Shown one piece after another: positions 1 through 5,152 of a stretch of DNA of 5,152 bases. Both the position numbers and the translations under genes were made by a program. The DNA is from Sulfurimonas sp. (GTDB taxonomy: Bacteria > Campylobacterota > Campylobacteria > Campylobacterales > Sulfurimonadaceae). The notes beneath the pieces were generated by a model, which saw nothing but the letters and a program-made list of their open reading frames with translations, was not told where the DNA came from and searched no databases. Location: positions 1 to 5,152 of the forward strand of contig JAIOSY010000079.1 of the NCBI GenBank assembly GCA_021107375.1. Direction: 5' to 3'. How positions within the stretch are numbered: position 1 is the stretch's first letter; each line of letters starts with the position of its first letter.

Positions 1-16
1 ATTAAATCTTTATGGA

Positions 17-22
17 TATAAT
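17..22 (+). promoter_or_regulatory. Probable sigma-70 -10 box for the tlpA-like/ftsY unit
   Basis: A perfect TATAAT lies 42 bases before the start codon at 65, so transcription would begin near base 29 or 30. No TTGACA-like -35 box is visible. The upstream bases 2-11 (TTAAATCTTT) loosely resemble the T-rich upstream signal described for Campylobacter sigma-70 promoters. The motif match is seen directly; promoter activity is inferred. The window starts only 16 bases upstream, so an earlier promoter further left cannot be excluded. Confidence 0.6.
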
Positions 23-64
23 TTCCCATATTTTATCCAAAAATAAAAAAATGAAGGTATTTTA

Positions 65-628
65 ATGTTAAAAAAATCGATTTTAATTACTCTACTAGCA
101 ATGACAGTAATATTTCAAGGATGTGGAGATACAAAAAAAGAAGAGGTAAAAGAGGCGAACAAAGTACTCTCTTCAAATGAATTTGTACTTACTTCAACAG
201 ATAACAAACAATATATTGTTAAAAAAGAGGCAGATGGTTTTGTAGTTGAAGGACTACAAGGAAAAGTAGTTATTTTTGATATATTTGCAACTTGGTGTCC
301 ACCTTGTAGAGCAAGTGCGATTCACTTAACATCTATTCAAAATAAATTTAAAGATAATGTAGTTGTTATCGCGATAACAATTGAAGAAAATATTACAAAT
401 GAAAAACTCCAAGAGTTTAAAAAAGAATATAAAGCAGATTATGCAATAGTAAATTCTAAGAGTAACCGTCCTTTAATTAATGAACTTGCACTAGCATTAA
501 ACCTTGGAAAGAGATTTCCAATCCCAATAATGGCACTTTATAAAGATGGAAAACTTATAAGTCATTATATTGGTGAAGTTCAAGAAGAGTTTGTTCAAAG
601 CGATATAAAAAGAGCTTTACACCTATAA
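65..628 (+). CDS. TlpA/ResA-like thioredoxin-fold lipoprotein
   Basis: This is a 187-residue thiol-disulfide oxidoreductase of the TlpA/ResA type, probably tethered to a membrane outside the cytoplasm. The N-terminus has lysines at 3-4, a hydrophobic stretch at 6-17 and a lipobox-like FQGC ending at Cys20, the likely lipidated residue. Phe at -3 is less usual than Leu, Val or Ala. A charged linker (about 21-38) precedes the thioredoxin fold (about 40-187), which contains the active site WCPPC at 77-81. Pro154, or possibly Pro152, should be the cis-proline opposite it, followed by the strand and turn leading to DGK at 161-163. Such proteins usually reduce disulfides in apocytochromes c or other exported proteins. 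No cytochrome-maturation gene is nearby, so the substrate is unknown. A GAAGG ribosome binding site at 53-57, 7 bases upstream, supports this ATG. The TAA stop overlaps the ftsY ATG. Family assignment is firm; substrate and lipidation are inferred. Confidence 0.9.
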   Translation: MLKKSILITLLAMTVIFQGCGDTKKEEVKEANKVLSSNEFVLTSTDNKQYIVKKEADGFVVEGLQGKVVIFDIFATWCPPCRASAIHLTSIQNKFKDNVVVIAITIEENITNEKLQEFKKEYKADYAIVNSKSNRPLINELALALNLGKRFPIPIMALYKDGKLISHYIGEVQEEFVQSDIKRALHL

Positions 629-1503
629 TGTTTGGCTTTATAAAAAAATCCCTCAGCAAAACTGTTGAGGCTATAAAAACAGTAGTACCAAAGAAAAAAG
701 TCACCTTTACAAAAGATGAATTAGAAAACATTTTACTAGAAGCTGATGTTGAGTATGATTTAGTTGAGATAATAATCAAGCAAACTTACCAAGAAAAAAT
801 TACAAGAGAAATTTTACGCTCAAAACTTTTAGCAACTCTTGCCTACACAACTTACAAAGAGCCTGAATATACTGCTCCTTTTGTTGAGTTAATAGTTGGA
901 GTAAATGGTGCAGGAAAAACCACAACTATCTCAAAACTTGCTCAAAAGTATAAAAACGAGGGTAAAAAAGTGATTTTAGGGGCAGGAGATACTTTTCGTG
1001 CCGCAGCAATAGAACAACTTACACTTTGGTCTAAAAAACTTGATATCCCCATAGTATCTTCAAAACAAGGACATGATTCTTCAGCAGTTGCTTATGATAC
1101 AATCGATTCTGCAAAATCAAAAGGTTTTGATAATGTTATTATCGATACAGCTGGAAGACTTCACACACAAACAAATCTAGCAAATGAACTTAAAAAAATA
1201 AATCGTATTTGCGACAAGGCACATGCAGGAGCACCACATAGAACTATCTTAATATTAGATGGAACACAAGGAAACTCAGCAATAGCACAAGCAAAAGCAT
1301 TTAATGAGATGATAGGAATAGACGGTATCATTATCACAAAACTTGATGGAACAGCAAAAGGTGGTAGTGTATTTAGTATTGCTTATGCACTTGAACTTCC
1401 TATTTTATACATAGGAACTGGAGAACAACCAGAAAATCTAGTGGTATTTGACAAGTACGAATTTGTTGATGGTCTTCTTGATGCACTTTTTATAGAAGAG
1501 TAA
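628..1503 (+). CDS. ftsY: Signal recognition particle receptor FtsY
   Basis: FtsY is the SRP-receptor GTPase that docks SRP-ribosome complexes at the inner membrane for co-translational insertion of membrane proteins. The 291-residue protein has an N domain (about 28-80) and a G domain with every nucleotide-binding motif: P-loop [10 protein letters not shown] at 91-100, DTFRAAA at 121-127, DTAGR at 173-177, TKLD at 237-240 and GTGEQPENL at 263-271. A short basic N-terminus ([11 protein letters not shown]) may act as the amphipathic lipid-binding helix. The long acidic A region of the 497-residue E. coli protein is missing, as in many bacteria. The segment DGTQGNSA at 211-218 differs from the common DATTGQNA. 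The closing loop and basic N-terminus favour FtsY over the paralogue Ffh, which would also carry a C-terminal M domain. Its ATG overlaps the upstream TAA in a TAATG arrangement and no good Shine-Dalgarno is visible, so translation is probably coupled to the lipoprotein gene. Confidence 0.97.
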   Translation: MFGFIKKSLSKTVEAIKTVVPKKKVTFTKDELENILLEADVEYDLVEIIIKQTYQEKITREILRSKLLATLAYTTYKEPEYTAPFVELIVGVNGAGKTTTISKLAQKYKNEGKKVILGAGDTFRAAAIEQLTLWSKKLDIPIVSSKQGHDSSAVAYDTIDSAKSKGFDNVIIDTAGRLHTQTNLANELKKINRICDKAHAGAPHRTILILDGTQGNSAIAQAKAFNEMIGIDGIIITKLDGTAKGGSVFSIAYALELPILYIGTGEQPENLVVFDKYEFVDGLLDALFIEE

Positions 1504-1525
1504 ACTACAAATTTCAAAAATTCAA

Positions 1526-1554
1526 GAAAAATATGGCATATTGTCATATTTTTC
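1526..1554. promoter_or_regulatory. Perfect 10-bp inverted repeat between ftsY and radA
   Basis: GAAAAATATG at 1526-1535 is exactly repeated in inverse at 1545-1554 around a 9-base loop. Inside lies a second dyad, ATATG-G-CATAT (1531-1541), and CATATT occurs twice in direct orientation (1537-1542 and 1545-1550). It starts 22 bases after the ftsY stop and reaches the -35 zone of the radA promoter. It could be a weak bidirectional terminator, since the A and T runs lie inside the stem, or an operator for radA. The symmetry is seen directly; function is a guess. Confidence 0.45.
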
Positions 1555-1575
1555 AATCTCCACATGCCAAAATAG

Positions 1576-1581
1576 TATAAT
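1576..1581 (+). promoter_or_regulatory. Probable -10 box for radA
   Basis: A perfect TATAAT ends 29 bases before the radA ATG, giving a predicted transcript start near 1588 and a leader of about 22 bases. There is no TTGACA-like -35; TTTCAA at 1551-1556 is 19 bases upstream and is a poor match. The box separates radA from the ftsY unit. Activity is inferred from the motif and its position. Confidence 0.6.
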
Positions 1582-1610
1582 CCCTTAATCTTAAATATCA
1601 AGGCAAAATC

Positions 1611-2957
1611 ATGGCTAAGAAAAAAGTTCTTTTTGAGTGTCAGCATTGTGGACTTACAACTCCAAAATGGATGGGTAAATGTACAAATTGTGGGGCTTGG
1701 GATTCATTTGTTGAGTTAAACGAACATCAACAAGAAGTAGTAAAACAAACAAAATCAAGCTCTTCTACTTCATCAAAAGCACAAAGTATAACTGACATAC
1801 AAGAGAGTGAAGTTTTTAGATTTTCTTCACTAGATATTGAACTTGATGGTGTTTTAGGTGGTGGAATAGTTCCTGGTTCACTGACACTTATAGGAGGAAG
1901 TCCTGGTGTTGGTAAATCTACCCTACTTCTAAAAGTCGCTTCAAATATCGCCTCAACAACTAAAAATGTTCTTTATGTAACAGGTGAAGAATCAGCTGGA
2001 CAGATTAAACTTAGAGCAAATCGTTTAAATGCAAACCATGATAGTTTATACCTTTTAAGTGAGATTAGATTAGAACAAATTTTAGTTGAACTTGAACATA
2101 GAGAATATGAATTTTTAATTATTGATTCTATCCAAACAATATACTCAGAAAACATCACATCTGCTCCAGGTTCTGTAACTCAAGTAAGACAAATCACTTT
2201 CGAATTGATGAGAATAGCAAAAGAAAGAAATATTGCTATATTTATTATCGGACATATTACAAAAGAGGGTTCTATTGCAGGTCCTAGAGTTTTAGAGCAT
2301 ATGGTTGATACTGTTTTATATTTTGAGGGTGATTCATCTCAAGAACTCAGAATTTTAAGAGGTTTTAAAAACCGTTTTGGTGCTACTAGTGAGATAGGTG
2401 TTTTTGAGATGAGAGCTGAAGGTTTAGTATCAGCTACTAATATTTCATCAAGATTTTTCAATAGAAACTCTGAACAATCTGGTTCAGCATTAACTGTAAT
2501 CATGGAAGGTTCTCGTCCAATTATTTTAGAAGTTCAAGCCTTAGTTTCAGAATCACATACACCAAATTCAAAAAGACAAGCAACTGGATTTGATAATAAC
2601 AGATTAAATATGTTTTTAGTACTACTTGAGAGAAAATTGGAAATTCCTCTCTCAGGCTATGATGTATTTATAAATATTACAGGTGGTATTAAAATCACTG
2701 AAACAGCAGCAGATTTAGCAGTTTTAGCAGCAATTTTAAGTAGCTTTAGAGACAGAGCAATATCTAAAGAAACTATATTTATAGGTGAAGTTTCTCTTGT
2801 TGGTGACGTAAGGGAAGTTTATGCCCTTGATGTAAGATTAAAAGAAGCAAAAATGCAAAATATTTCAAAAGTACTTTTAGCCAAAAAACCATTAGAAAAA
2901 ACGACAATGAAAACTTTTATTGTAGATGAAGTGACAAAACTTTTAGAATGGTATTAA
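1611..2957 (+). CDS. radA: DNA repair ATPase RadA (Sms)
   Basis: RadA is a RecA-related, hexameric DNA motor that helps RecA-mediated strand exchange by extending D-loops and processing recombination intermediates in the cytoplasm. The 448-residue product is full length for the family. Domains in order: a zinc finger with Cys10, Cys13, Cys24 and Cys27; a Ser/Thr-rich linker (about 43-60); a RecA-like ATPase with Walker A GSPGVGKST at 96-104, TGEES at 124-128, Walker B LIIDS at 169-173 and the RadA signature KNRFG at 253-257; and a Lon-protease-like C-terminal domain (about 295-448) with GGIKITETAADLA at 358-370 and IGEVSLVGDVREV at 391-403. The Lon-like domain is structural in RadA, not proteolytic. 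An AAGG ribosome binding site at 1600-1603, 7 bases before the ATG, fixes the start, which also places the zinc finger correctly. It has its own promoter-like box and sits downstream of ftsY. Confidence 0.98.
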   Translation: MAKKKVLFECQHCGLTTPKWMGKCTNCGAWDSFVELNEHQQEVVKQTKSSSSTSSKAQSITDIQESEVFRFSSLDIELDGVLGGGIVPGSLTLIGGSPGVGKSTLLLKVASNIASTTKNVLYVTGEESAGQIKLRANRLNANHDSLYLLSEIRLEQILVELEHREYEFLIIDSIQTIYSENITSAPGSVTQVRQITFELMRIAKERNIAIFIIGHITKEGSIAGPRVLEHMVDTVLYFEGDSSQELRILRGFKNRFGATSEIGVFEMRAEGLVSATNISSRFFNRNSEQSGSALTVIMEGSRPIILEVQALVSESHTPNSKRQATGFDNNRLNMFLVLLERKLEIPLSGYDVFINITGGIKITETAADLAVLAAILSSFRDRAISKETIFIGEVSLVGDVREVYALDVRLKEAKMQNISKVLLAKKPLEKTTMKTFIVDEVTKLLEWY

Positions 2958-2995
2958 TTTAAGCGATATAAAACTCCTTTTATAAGAAAAAGCTG

Positions 2996-3001
2996 TATAA
3001 T
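2996..3001 (+). promoter_or_regulatory. Probable -10 box for the small gene and carbonic anhydrase
   Basis: A perfect TATAAT lies in the 73-bp gap after radA and ends 29 bases before the ATG at 3031, exactly the spacing seen at radA. Transcription would begin near 3008. No -35 hexamer is evident; a T-rich run (CCTTTTATAAG, 2976-2986) sits just upstream. No intrinsic terminator for radA was seen in this gap, so read-through from radA is also possible. Confidence 0.6.
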
Positions 3002-3030
3002 TCCTCAATAATTATATAAAAAGGTACAAC

Positions 3031-3291
3031 ATGATTGATGCAGAGTTTAGAAGTGAAGAAAGATTTTCAAGATTAGCACTAGCGTATAAAGGTGATGAGG
3101 AAAAAAATCTTGTGAGTGATTGTGTCGATACTATAATTGCTAAACATAAAATGCAACCAGAAATTCACACAACAGCTATATCAAATGGTAAAGAAGTTTT
3201 AGTGATTGAATATCATGATGATAACAATAGAGAATCTGGAGAAATTTTCGAAGAGATTATAAAAGCACTAAACATAAAAGAGTGTAACTAA
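3031..3291 (+). CDS. Small hypothetical protein upstream of carbonic anhydrase
   Basis: I do not recognise this 86-residue protein. It is soluble in appearance: no signal peptide, no membrane segment, many acidic residues, and isolated cysteines at 31 and 85 that form no metal motif. From the sequence I would guess an N-terminal helix rich in Glu and Arg (about 3-38), two strands around 43-60 (EIHTTAIS and EVLVIEYHD) and a C-terminal helix (about 68-81, SGEIFEEIIKALNI), a helix-strand-strand-helix layout. It is probably a real gene: it has a promoter-like box, an AAAGG ribosome binding site (3020-3024) 6 bases before the ATG, codon use like its neighbours, and a stop only 9 bases before the carbonic anhydrase start. 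The spacing implies co-transcription, which hints at a shared condition of expression but does not establish a functional link. Confidence 0.8.
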   Translation: MIDAEFRSEERFSRLALAYKGDEEKNLVSDCVDTIIAKHKMQPEIHTTAISNGKEVLVIEYHDDNNRESGEIFEEIIKALNIKECN

Positions 3292-3294
3292 GGA
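3290..3294 (+). promoter_or_regulatory. Ribosome binding site overlapping the upstream stop codon
   Basis: AAGGA uses the last two bases of the preceding TAA stop and lies 6 bases before the ATG at 3301. That spacing favours ATG 3301 over the in-frame ATG at 3307, which would be 12 bases away. The overlap with the stop codon suggests ribosomes finishing the small gene may help initiate here. Confidence 0.6.
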
Positions 3295-3300
3295 TTTATA

Positions 3301-3945
3301 ATGAATATGGAAAGCTATGCCAAGGGTAACAAACTTTTTAGATCTTACTTTAAAAAAAATAAAGAATCATTACTAAATCTTGTTAAAAAAGGGCAATCAC
3401 CAAAAGCACTTTTTATCGGTTGTTCTGATTCAAGAGTTATCCCAGATTTAATGGTACAATCAGATCCTGGTGATCTTTTTGTTATAAGAAATGTAGGTAA
3501 TTTTGTACCACCTTACAAACCAGATGAAGACTTTCATGCCACTGCTTCAGGAATAGAGTATGCTGTAAGTGTTTTAAAAGTAAAAGATATTATCATTTGT
3601 GGGCATACTCACTGTGGCGCATGTAACCATCTTTATGAAGTGATAGAAGATGATTCTCTTGTTCATACAAAAAAATGGTTAGAACTTGGTGAAAGTGCAA
3701 AAACATCAGCGATTTTAAGCCTTGGAGCAAATGCACCAAAAGAAGATTTATTAAGATTAACAGAAAAATTATCAATAACAAAACAAATAGAAAATATATT
3801 AACTTACCCAAATGTTAAAAAACGATTCGAAAATGGCGATTTACATATACATGGTTGGTATTATTATATTGAAACAGGCAAAATAGACTACTACAATGCA
3901 GAAAGCTATGAGTTTTTACCACTAAATGACTTAATAGAAGACTGA
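3301..3945 (+). CDS. can: Beta-class carbonic anhydrase
   Basis: This zinc enzyme interconverts CO2 and bicarbonate, supplying bicarbonate for carboxylases and helping pH balance; the absence of a signal peptide indicates the cytoplasm. The 214 residues match the beta class in length (E. coli Can is 220). The zinc site is complete: Cys41 and Asp43 in CSDSR (41-45, with the catalytic Asp-Arg dyad Asp43/Arg45), and His102 and Cys105 in CGHTHCGA (100-107). The RNVGN motif at 63-67 and HGWYY at 184-188 are also typical. A cynT-type role beside cyanase is less likely because no cyanase gene is near, so the symbol can is a best fit and not certain. The gene lies 9 bases after the small hypothetical gene, so the two are probably one operon. 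In an autotrophic Campylobacterota species it could feed carbon fixation, but nothing in this window proves that lifestyle. Confidence 0.96.
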   Translation: MNMESYAKGNKLFRSYFKKNKESLLNLVKKGQSPKALFIGCSDSRVIPDLMVQSDPGDLFVIRNVGNFVPPYKPDEDFHATASGIEYAVSVLKVKDIIICGHTHCGACNHLYEVIEDDSLVHTKKWLELGESAKTSAILSLGANAPKEDLLRLTEKLSITKQIENILTYPNVKKRFENGDLHIHGWYYYIETGKIDYYNAESYEFLPLNDLIED

Positions 3946-3974
3946 TTAATAATATAATAAGATTTTAAATTTGA

Positions 3975-3980
3975 TATACT
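3975..3980 (+). promoter_or_regulatory. Possible -10 box for fliL
   Basis: TATACT (one mismatch to TATAAT) ends 34 bases before the fliL ATG, with a TTTTAAATTTGA stretch immediately upstream (3963-3974). I saw no sigma-54 pattern (GG-N10-GC type, TGGCAC/TTGCT) in the 69-bp gap, so fliL may be read from a housekeeping promoter and not a flagellar-class one. Weak match, position reasonable. Confidence 0.4.
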
Positions 3981-4014
3981 ATCAACATAATTCATAATCA
4001 AGGAAGATACAAAG

Positions 4015-4569
4015 ATGGCTGAAGATAAAAATACACAAGAGGAACAAGAGACCCCTGAAAAAAAGAAATCTGGTAATATGCTTATGATAATAATCATAGT
4101 TGTGCTAATACTGATTATTTTAGTTGGTGCGGTAGCAGCATTTATAATGCTTGGTGATGATGATGAAGTTCAAGCCGAACCTCAAGTTAAAGAAAAAACT
4201 GTCTCTAAATCAAAAACAAGAAGTTCTAGTTCATCTTTTATGGAAGACTCTAGACAACTTAGCGATATAGGTATTTTATATCCATTAGATACATTTACTG
4301 TAAATCTTAAAAGTGATTCTGGTCGTAGATACCTAAAAGTAACTATGTCACTTGAACTTGAAGGTGAAGAATTAAGCCTAGAATTAGATGCTAAAACTCC
4401 TGTTTTAAGAGATAGAGTAATTAGAATACTATCATCAAAAACACTTGAAGAGATATCATCTAAAAAAGGTAAAGGAAAAGTATCTTCACAAATTATGGAT
4501 ACTCTAAATGCAATGATTTCAGATGGTCAAATTAAAGGAATATATTTTACGGAATTTGTTATTCAGTAA
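4015..4569 (+). CDS. fliL: Flagellar basal body-associated protein FliL
   Basis: FliL is a single-pass inner-membrane protein that surrounds or contacts the flagellar stator units and influences motor torque and swimming or swarming. The 184-residue protein has a hydrophilic cytoplasmic N-terminus (1-20), a strong membrane helix (about 22-46, very rich in Ile, Leu and Val), an acidic-then-basic, serine-rich linker (about 47-80) and a periplasmic FliL domain (about 85-184). The domain shows the expected YPLDTFTVNL (89-98), RYLKVTMSLEL (105-115), RDRVIRILSSKT (132-143) and the C-terminal YFTEFVIQ (177-184). The start is supported by AAGGAAG at 4000-4006, a little far from the ATG at 8-10 bases. 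No other flagellar gene is in the window; a scattered arrangement of flagellar genes is normal in Campylobacterota. The gene ends before a palindrome that may stop transcription. Assignment rests on topology plus the conserved domain pattern. Confidence 0.93.
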   Translation: MAEDKNTQEEQETPEKKKSGNMLMIIIIVVLILIILVGAVAAFIMLGDDDEVQAEPQVKEKTVSKSKTRSSSSSFMEDSRQLSDIGILYPLDTFTVNLKSDSGRRYLKVTMSLELEGEELSLELDAKTPVLRDRVIRILSSKTLEEISSKKGKGKVSSQIMDTLNAMISDGQIKGIYFTEFVIQ

Positions 4570-4591
4570 GTTGGTTTTATCATATCTATCT

Positions 4592-4613
4592 AATCCCTTT
4601 TAAAAAAGGGATT
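4592..4613 (+). terminator. Palindrome after fliL, possible terminator
   Basis: The arms AATCCCTTTT (4592-4601) and AAAAGGGATT (4604-4613) are perfect inverses around two bases; in RNA the AT pairs near the centre would open to form the loop. It lies 23 bases after the fliL stop, the right place for a terminator, and is symmetric so could work in both directions. The usual T-run after the 3' arm is missing (CCCTCTATATT follows), which lowers confidence. Confidence 0.5.
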
Positions 4614-4761
4614 CCCTCTATATTATTGAAACTGTCGATTTTCTACTTTAAATTTAAGAATTTATACCCTTAAACTTCACACTTTACCGTCAAATAACTA
4701 TATTTATACAAATATATATAAAAAGTACCCTATTCAAAGGTATTTTAAAGCTTTGGATAGA

Positions 4762-4767
4762 TATAAT
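4762..4767 (+). promoter_or_regulatory. Probable -10 box for the tRNA-Met/tRNA-Asn unit
   Basis: A perfect TATAAT lies 18 bases before the first tRNA base, predicting a transcript start near 4774 and a short 5' leader for RNase P to remove. Upstream, TTTTAAAGCTTT (4742-4753) resembles the T-rich upstream element described for Campylobacter sigma-70 promoters; no TTGACA-like hexamer is present. The gap from the fliL stop to the first tRNA (4570-4785) otherwise holds only the palindrome and AT-rich sequence. Confidence 0.65.
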
Positions 4768-4785
4768 TTCAGCCTCTTAAAAGAT

Positions 4786-4862
4786 GTCACGGTAGCTCAG
4801 CTGGTTAGAGCACTGGTCTCATAAGCCGGGGGTCGGGGGTTCAAGTCCCCCTCTTGACACCA
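4786..4862 (+). tRNA. tRNA-Met, anticodon CAT (probably elongator)
   Basis: The cloverleaf can be folded by hand over 77 bases including an encoded CCA: D stem GCTC/GAGC, anticodon loop CTCATAA with CAT at 4820-4822, five-base variable loop, T stem GGGGG/CCCCC with loop TTCAAGT. The first pair is G-C and the anticodon stem lacks the three consecutive G-C pairs of initiators, so this is not the initiator. The D-arm and variable loop resemble the E. coli elongator Met tRNA more than the CAT-reading Ile tRNA, but the latter is not excluded. Odd points are a C-T mismatch at acceptor pair 5-68 and G-T pairs at 7-66, 28-42 and 31-39. Confidence 0.93.
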
Positions 4863-4873
4863 TTTTTTAAGAT

Positions 4874-4948
<75 letters not shown>

Positions 4949-5019
4949 TCAATTTAACCCCTAAAATACGACACTTCAAGCACTTTAAATTTCTATTTTA
5001 AGCTTTCTAAAAACTGGAG

Positions 5020-5039
5020 AAGTCCGTCACAAGTCCGTC
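5020..5039. repeat. Tandem 9-base direct repeat after the tRNAs
   Basis: AAGTCCGTC occurs at 5020-5028 and again at 5031-5039, an 11-base pitch close to one helical turn. It stands out as GC-richer than its surroundings. It sits in the roughly 200 bases after tRNA-Asn where I see no convincing gene. Two small dyads follow: GTGTA/TACAC at 5073-5087 and TAAGTG/CACTTA at 5122-5136. The repeats are seen directly; whether they are protein-binding sites, remnants of an inserted element or chance is unknown. Confidence 0.5.
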
Positions 5040-5152
5040 TAATAATAATTATTTTGATATGATTTGAAAAGTGTGTATGAGTTACACTCGCTTTAAATAC
5101 TGTATTCCCCAATTCAAATAGTAAGTGCAACACTTAGTTAAACTGCTACATA

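Noticed and set aside
555..779. Open frame on the - strand across the lipoprotein/ftsY junction.
   Set aside because: It lies opposite two well-supported genes, and its serine- and phenylalanine-rich translation is what antisense of AT-rich coding DNA gives.
1383..1646. Open frame on the - strand spanning the ftsY end, the intergenic dyads and the radA start.
   Set aside because: It is antisense to the conserved C-terminus of FtsY, has no recognisable motif, and would run through the radA promoter.
3593..3811. Open frame on the - strand inside carbonic anhydrase with a hydrophobic Leu/Ile/Phe-rich start that mimics a membrane segment.
   Set aside because: The hydrophobic run is the reverse reading of A-rich codons in the carbonic anhydrase gene, and no promoter or ribosome binding site supports it.
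3906..4097. Open frame on the - strand across the carbonic anhydrase-fliL gap.
   Set aside because: Its Ile-rich part is antisense to the FliL N-terminus and there is no independent support.
4786..4862. Initiator tRNA (fMet) reading of the CAT tRNA.
   Set aside because: The first acceptor pair is G-C where an initiator has a mismatch, and the anticodon stem lacks the three consecutive G-C pairs required.
4993..5133. A 46-codon open frame on the - strand starting with GTG, with a stretch (ELGNT...THTHFS) faintly like the C-terminus of a tyrosine recombinase.
   Set aside because: The likeness is a few residues only, the catalytic tyrosine is not present, there is no clear ribosome binding site, and the composition looks like noncoding DNA. 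I would not call a gene or an integrase remnant on this.

Overview
The window is strongly AT-rich, has one-directional genes, and looks like the chromosome of a Campylobacterota species (an Arcobacter-, Sulfurimonas- or Campylobacter-like bacterium). Four things point there: codon use dominated by A and T, promoters with a clear TATAAT -10 box but no TTGACA-like -35 box, an FtsY without the long acidic N-terminal region, and the order thioredoxin lipoprotein - ftsY - radA, which I recall from Campylobacter. I could not search a database, so the genus is left open.

Layout, all on the + strand. Bases 1-64 carry a promoter and ribosome binding site for a TlpA/thioredoxin-fold lipoprotein (65-628). 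Its stop codon overlaps the start of ftsY (628-1503), so the two genes form a translationally coupled pair. A 107-bp gap with a perfect inverted repeat and a new promoter separates them from radA (1611-2957). A further promoter at about 2996 serves a small unrecognised gene (3031-3291) and a beta-class carbonic anhydrase (3301-3945), spaced as a two-gene operon. fliL (4015-4569) follows with its own promoter-like box and is closed by a palindrome. The right end holds two tRNA genes, Met (CAT) and Asn (GTT), 11 bases apart behind one promoter, then about 200 bases without a convincing gene. That last stretch has a tandem 9-base repeat and two small dyads.

Working together: these are mostly housekeeping functions collected in short transcription units, not one pathway. 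FtsY brings signal-recognition-particle/ribosome complexes to the membrane. The lipoprotein does thiol-disulfide chemistry outside the inner membrane. RadA acts in recombination and repair, carbonic anhydrase equilibrates CO2 and bicarbonate in the cytoplasm, and FliL supports the flagellar motor.

I found no mobile element, CRISPR array, defence system or other clearly undescribed system. The points most worth a second look are the 86-residue protein next to carbonic anhydrase, the nested dyads in front of radA, the irregular helices of the tRNA-Met, and the repeat cluster after the tRNAs.
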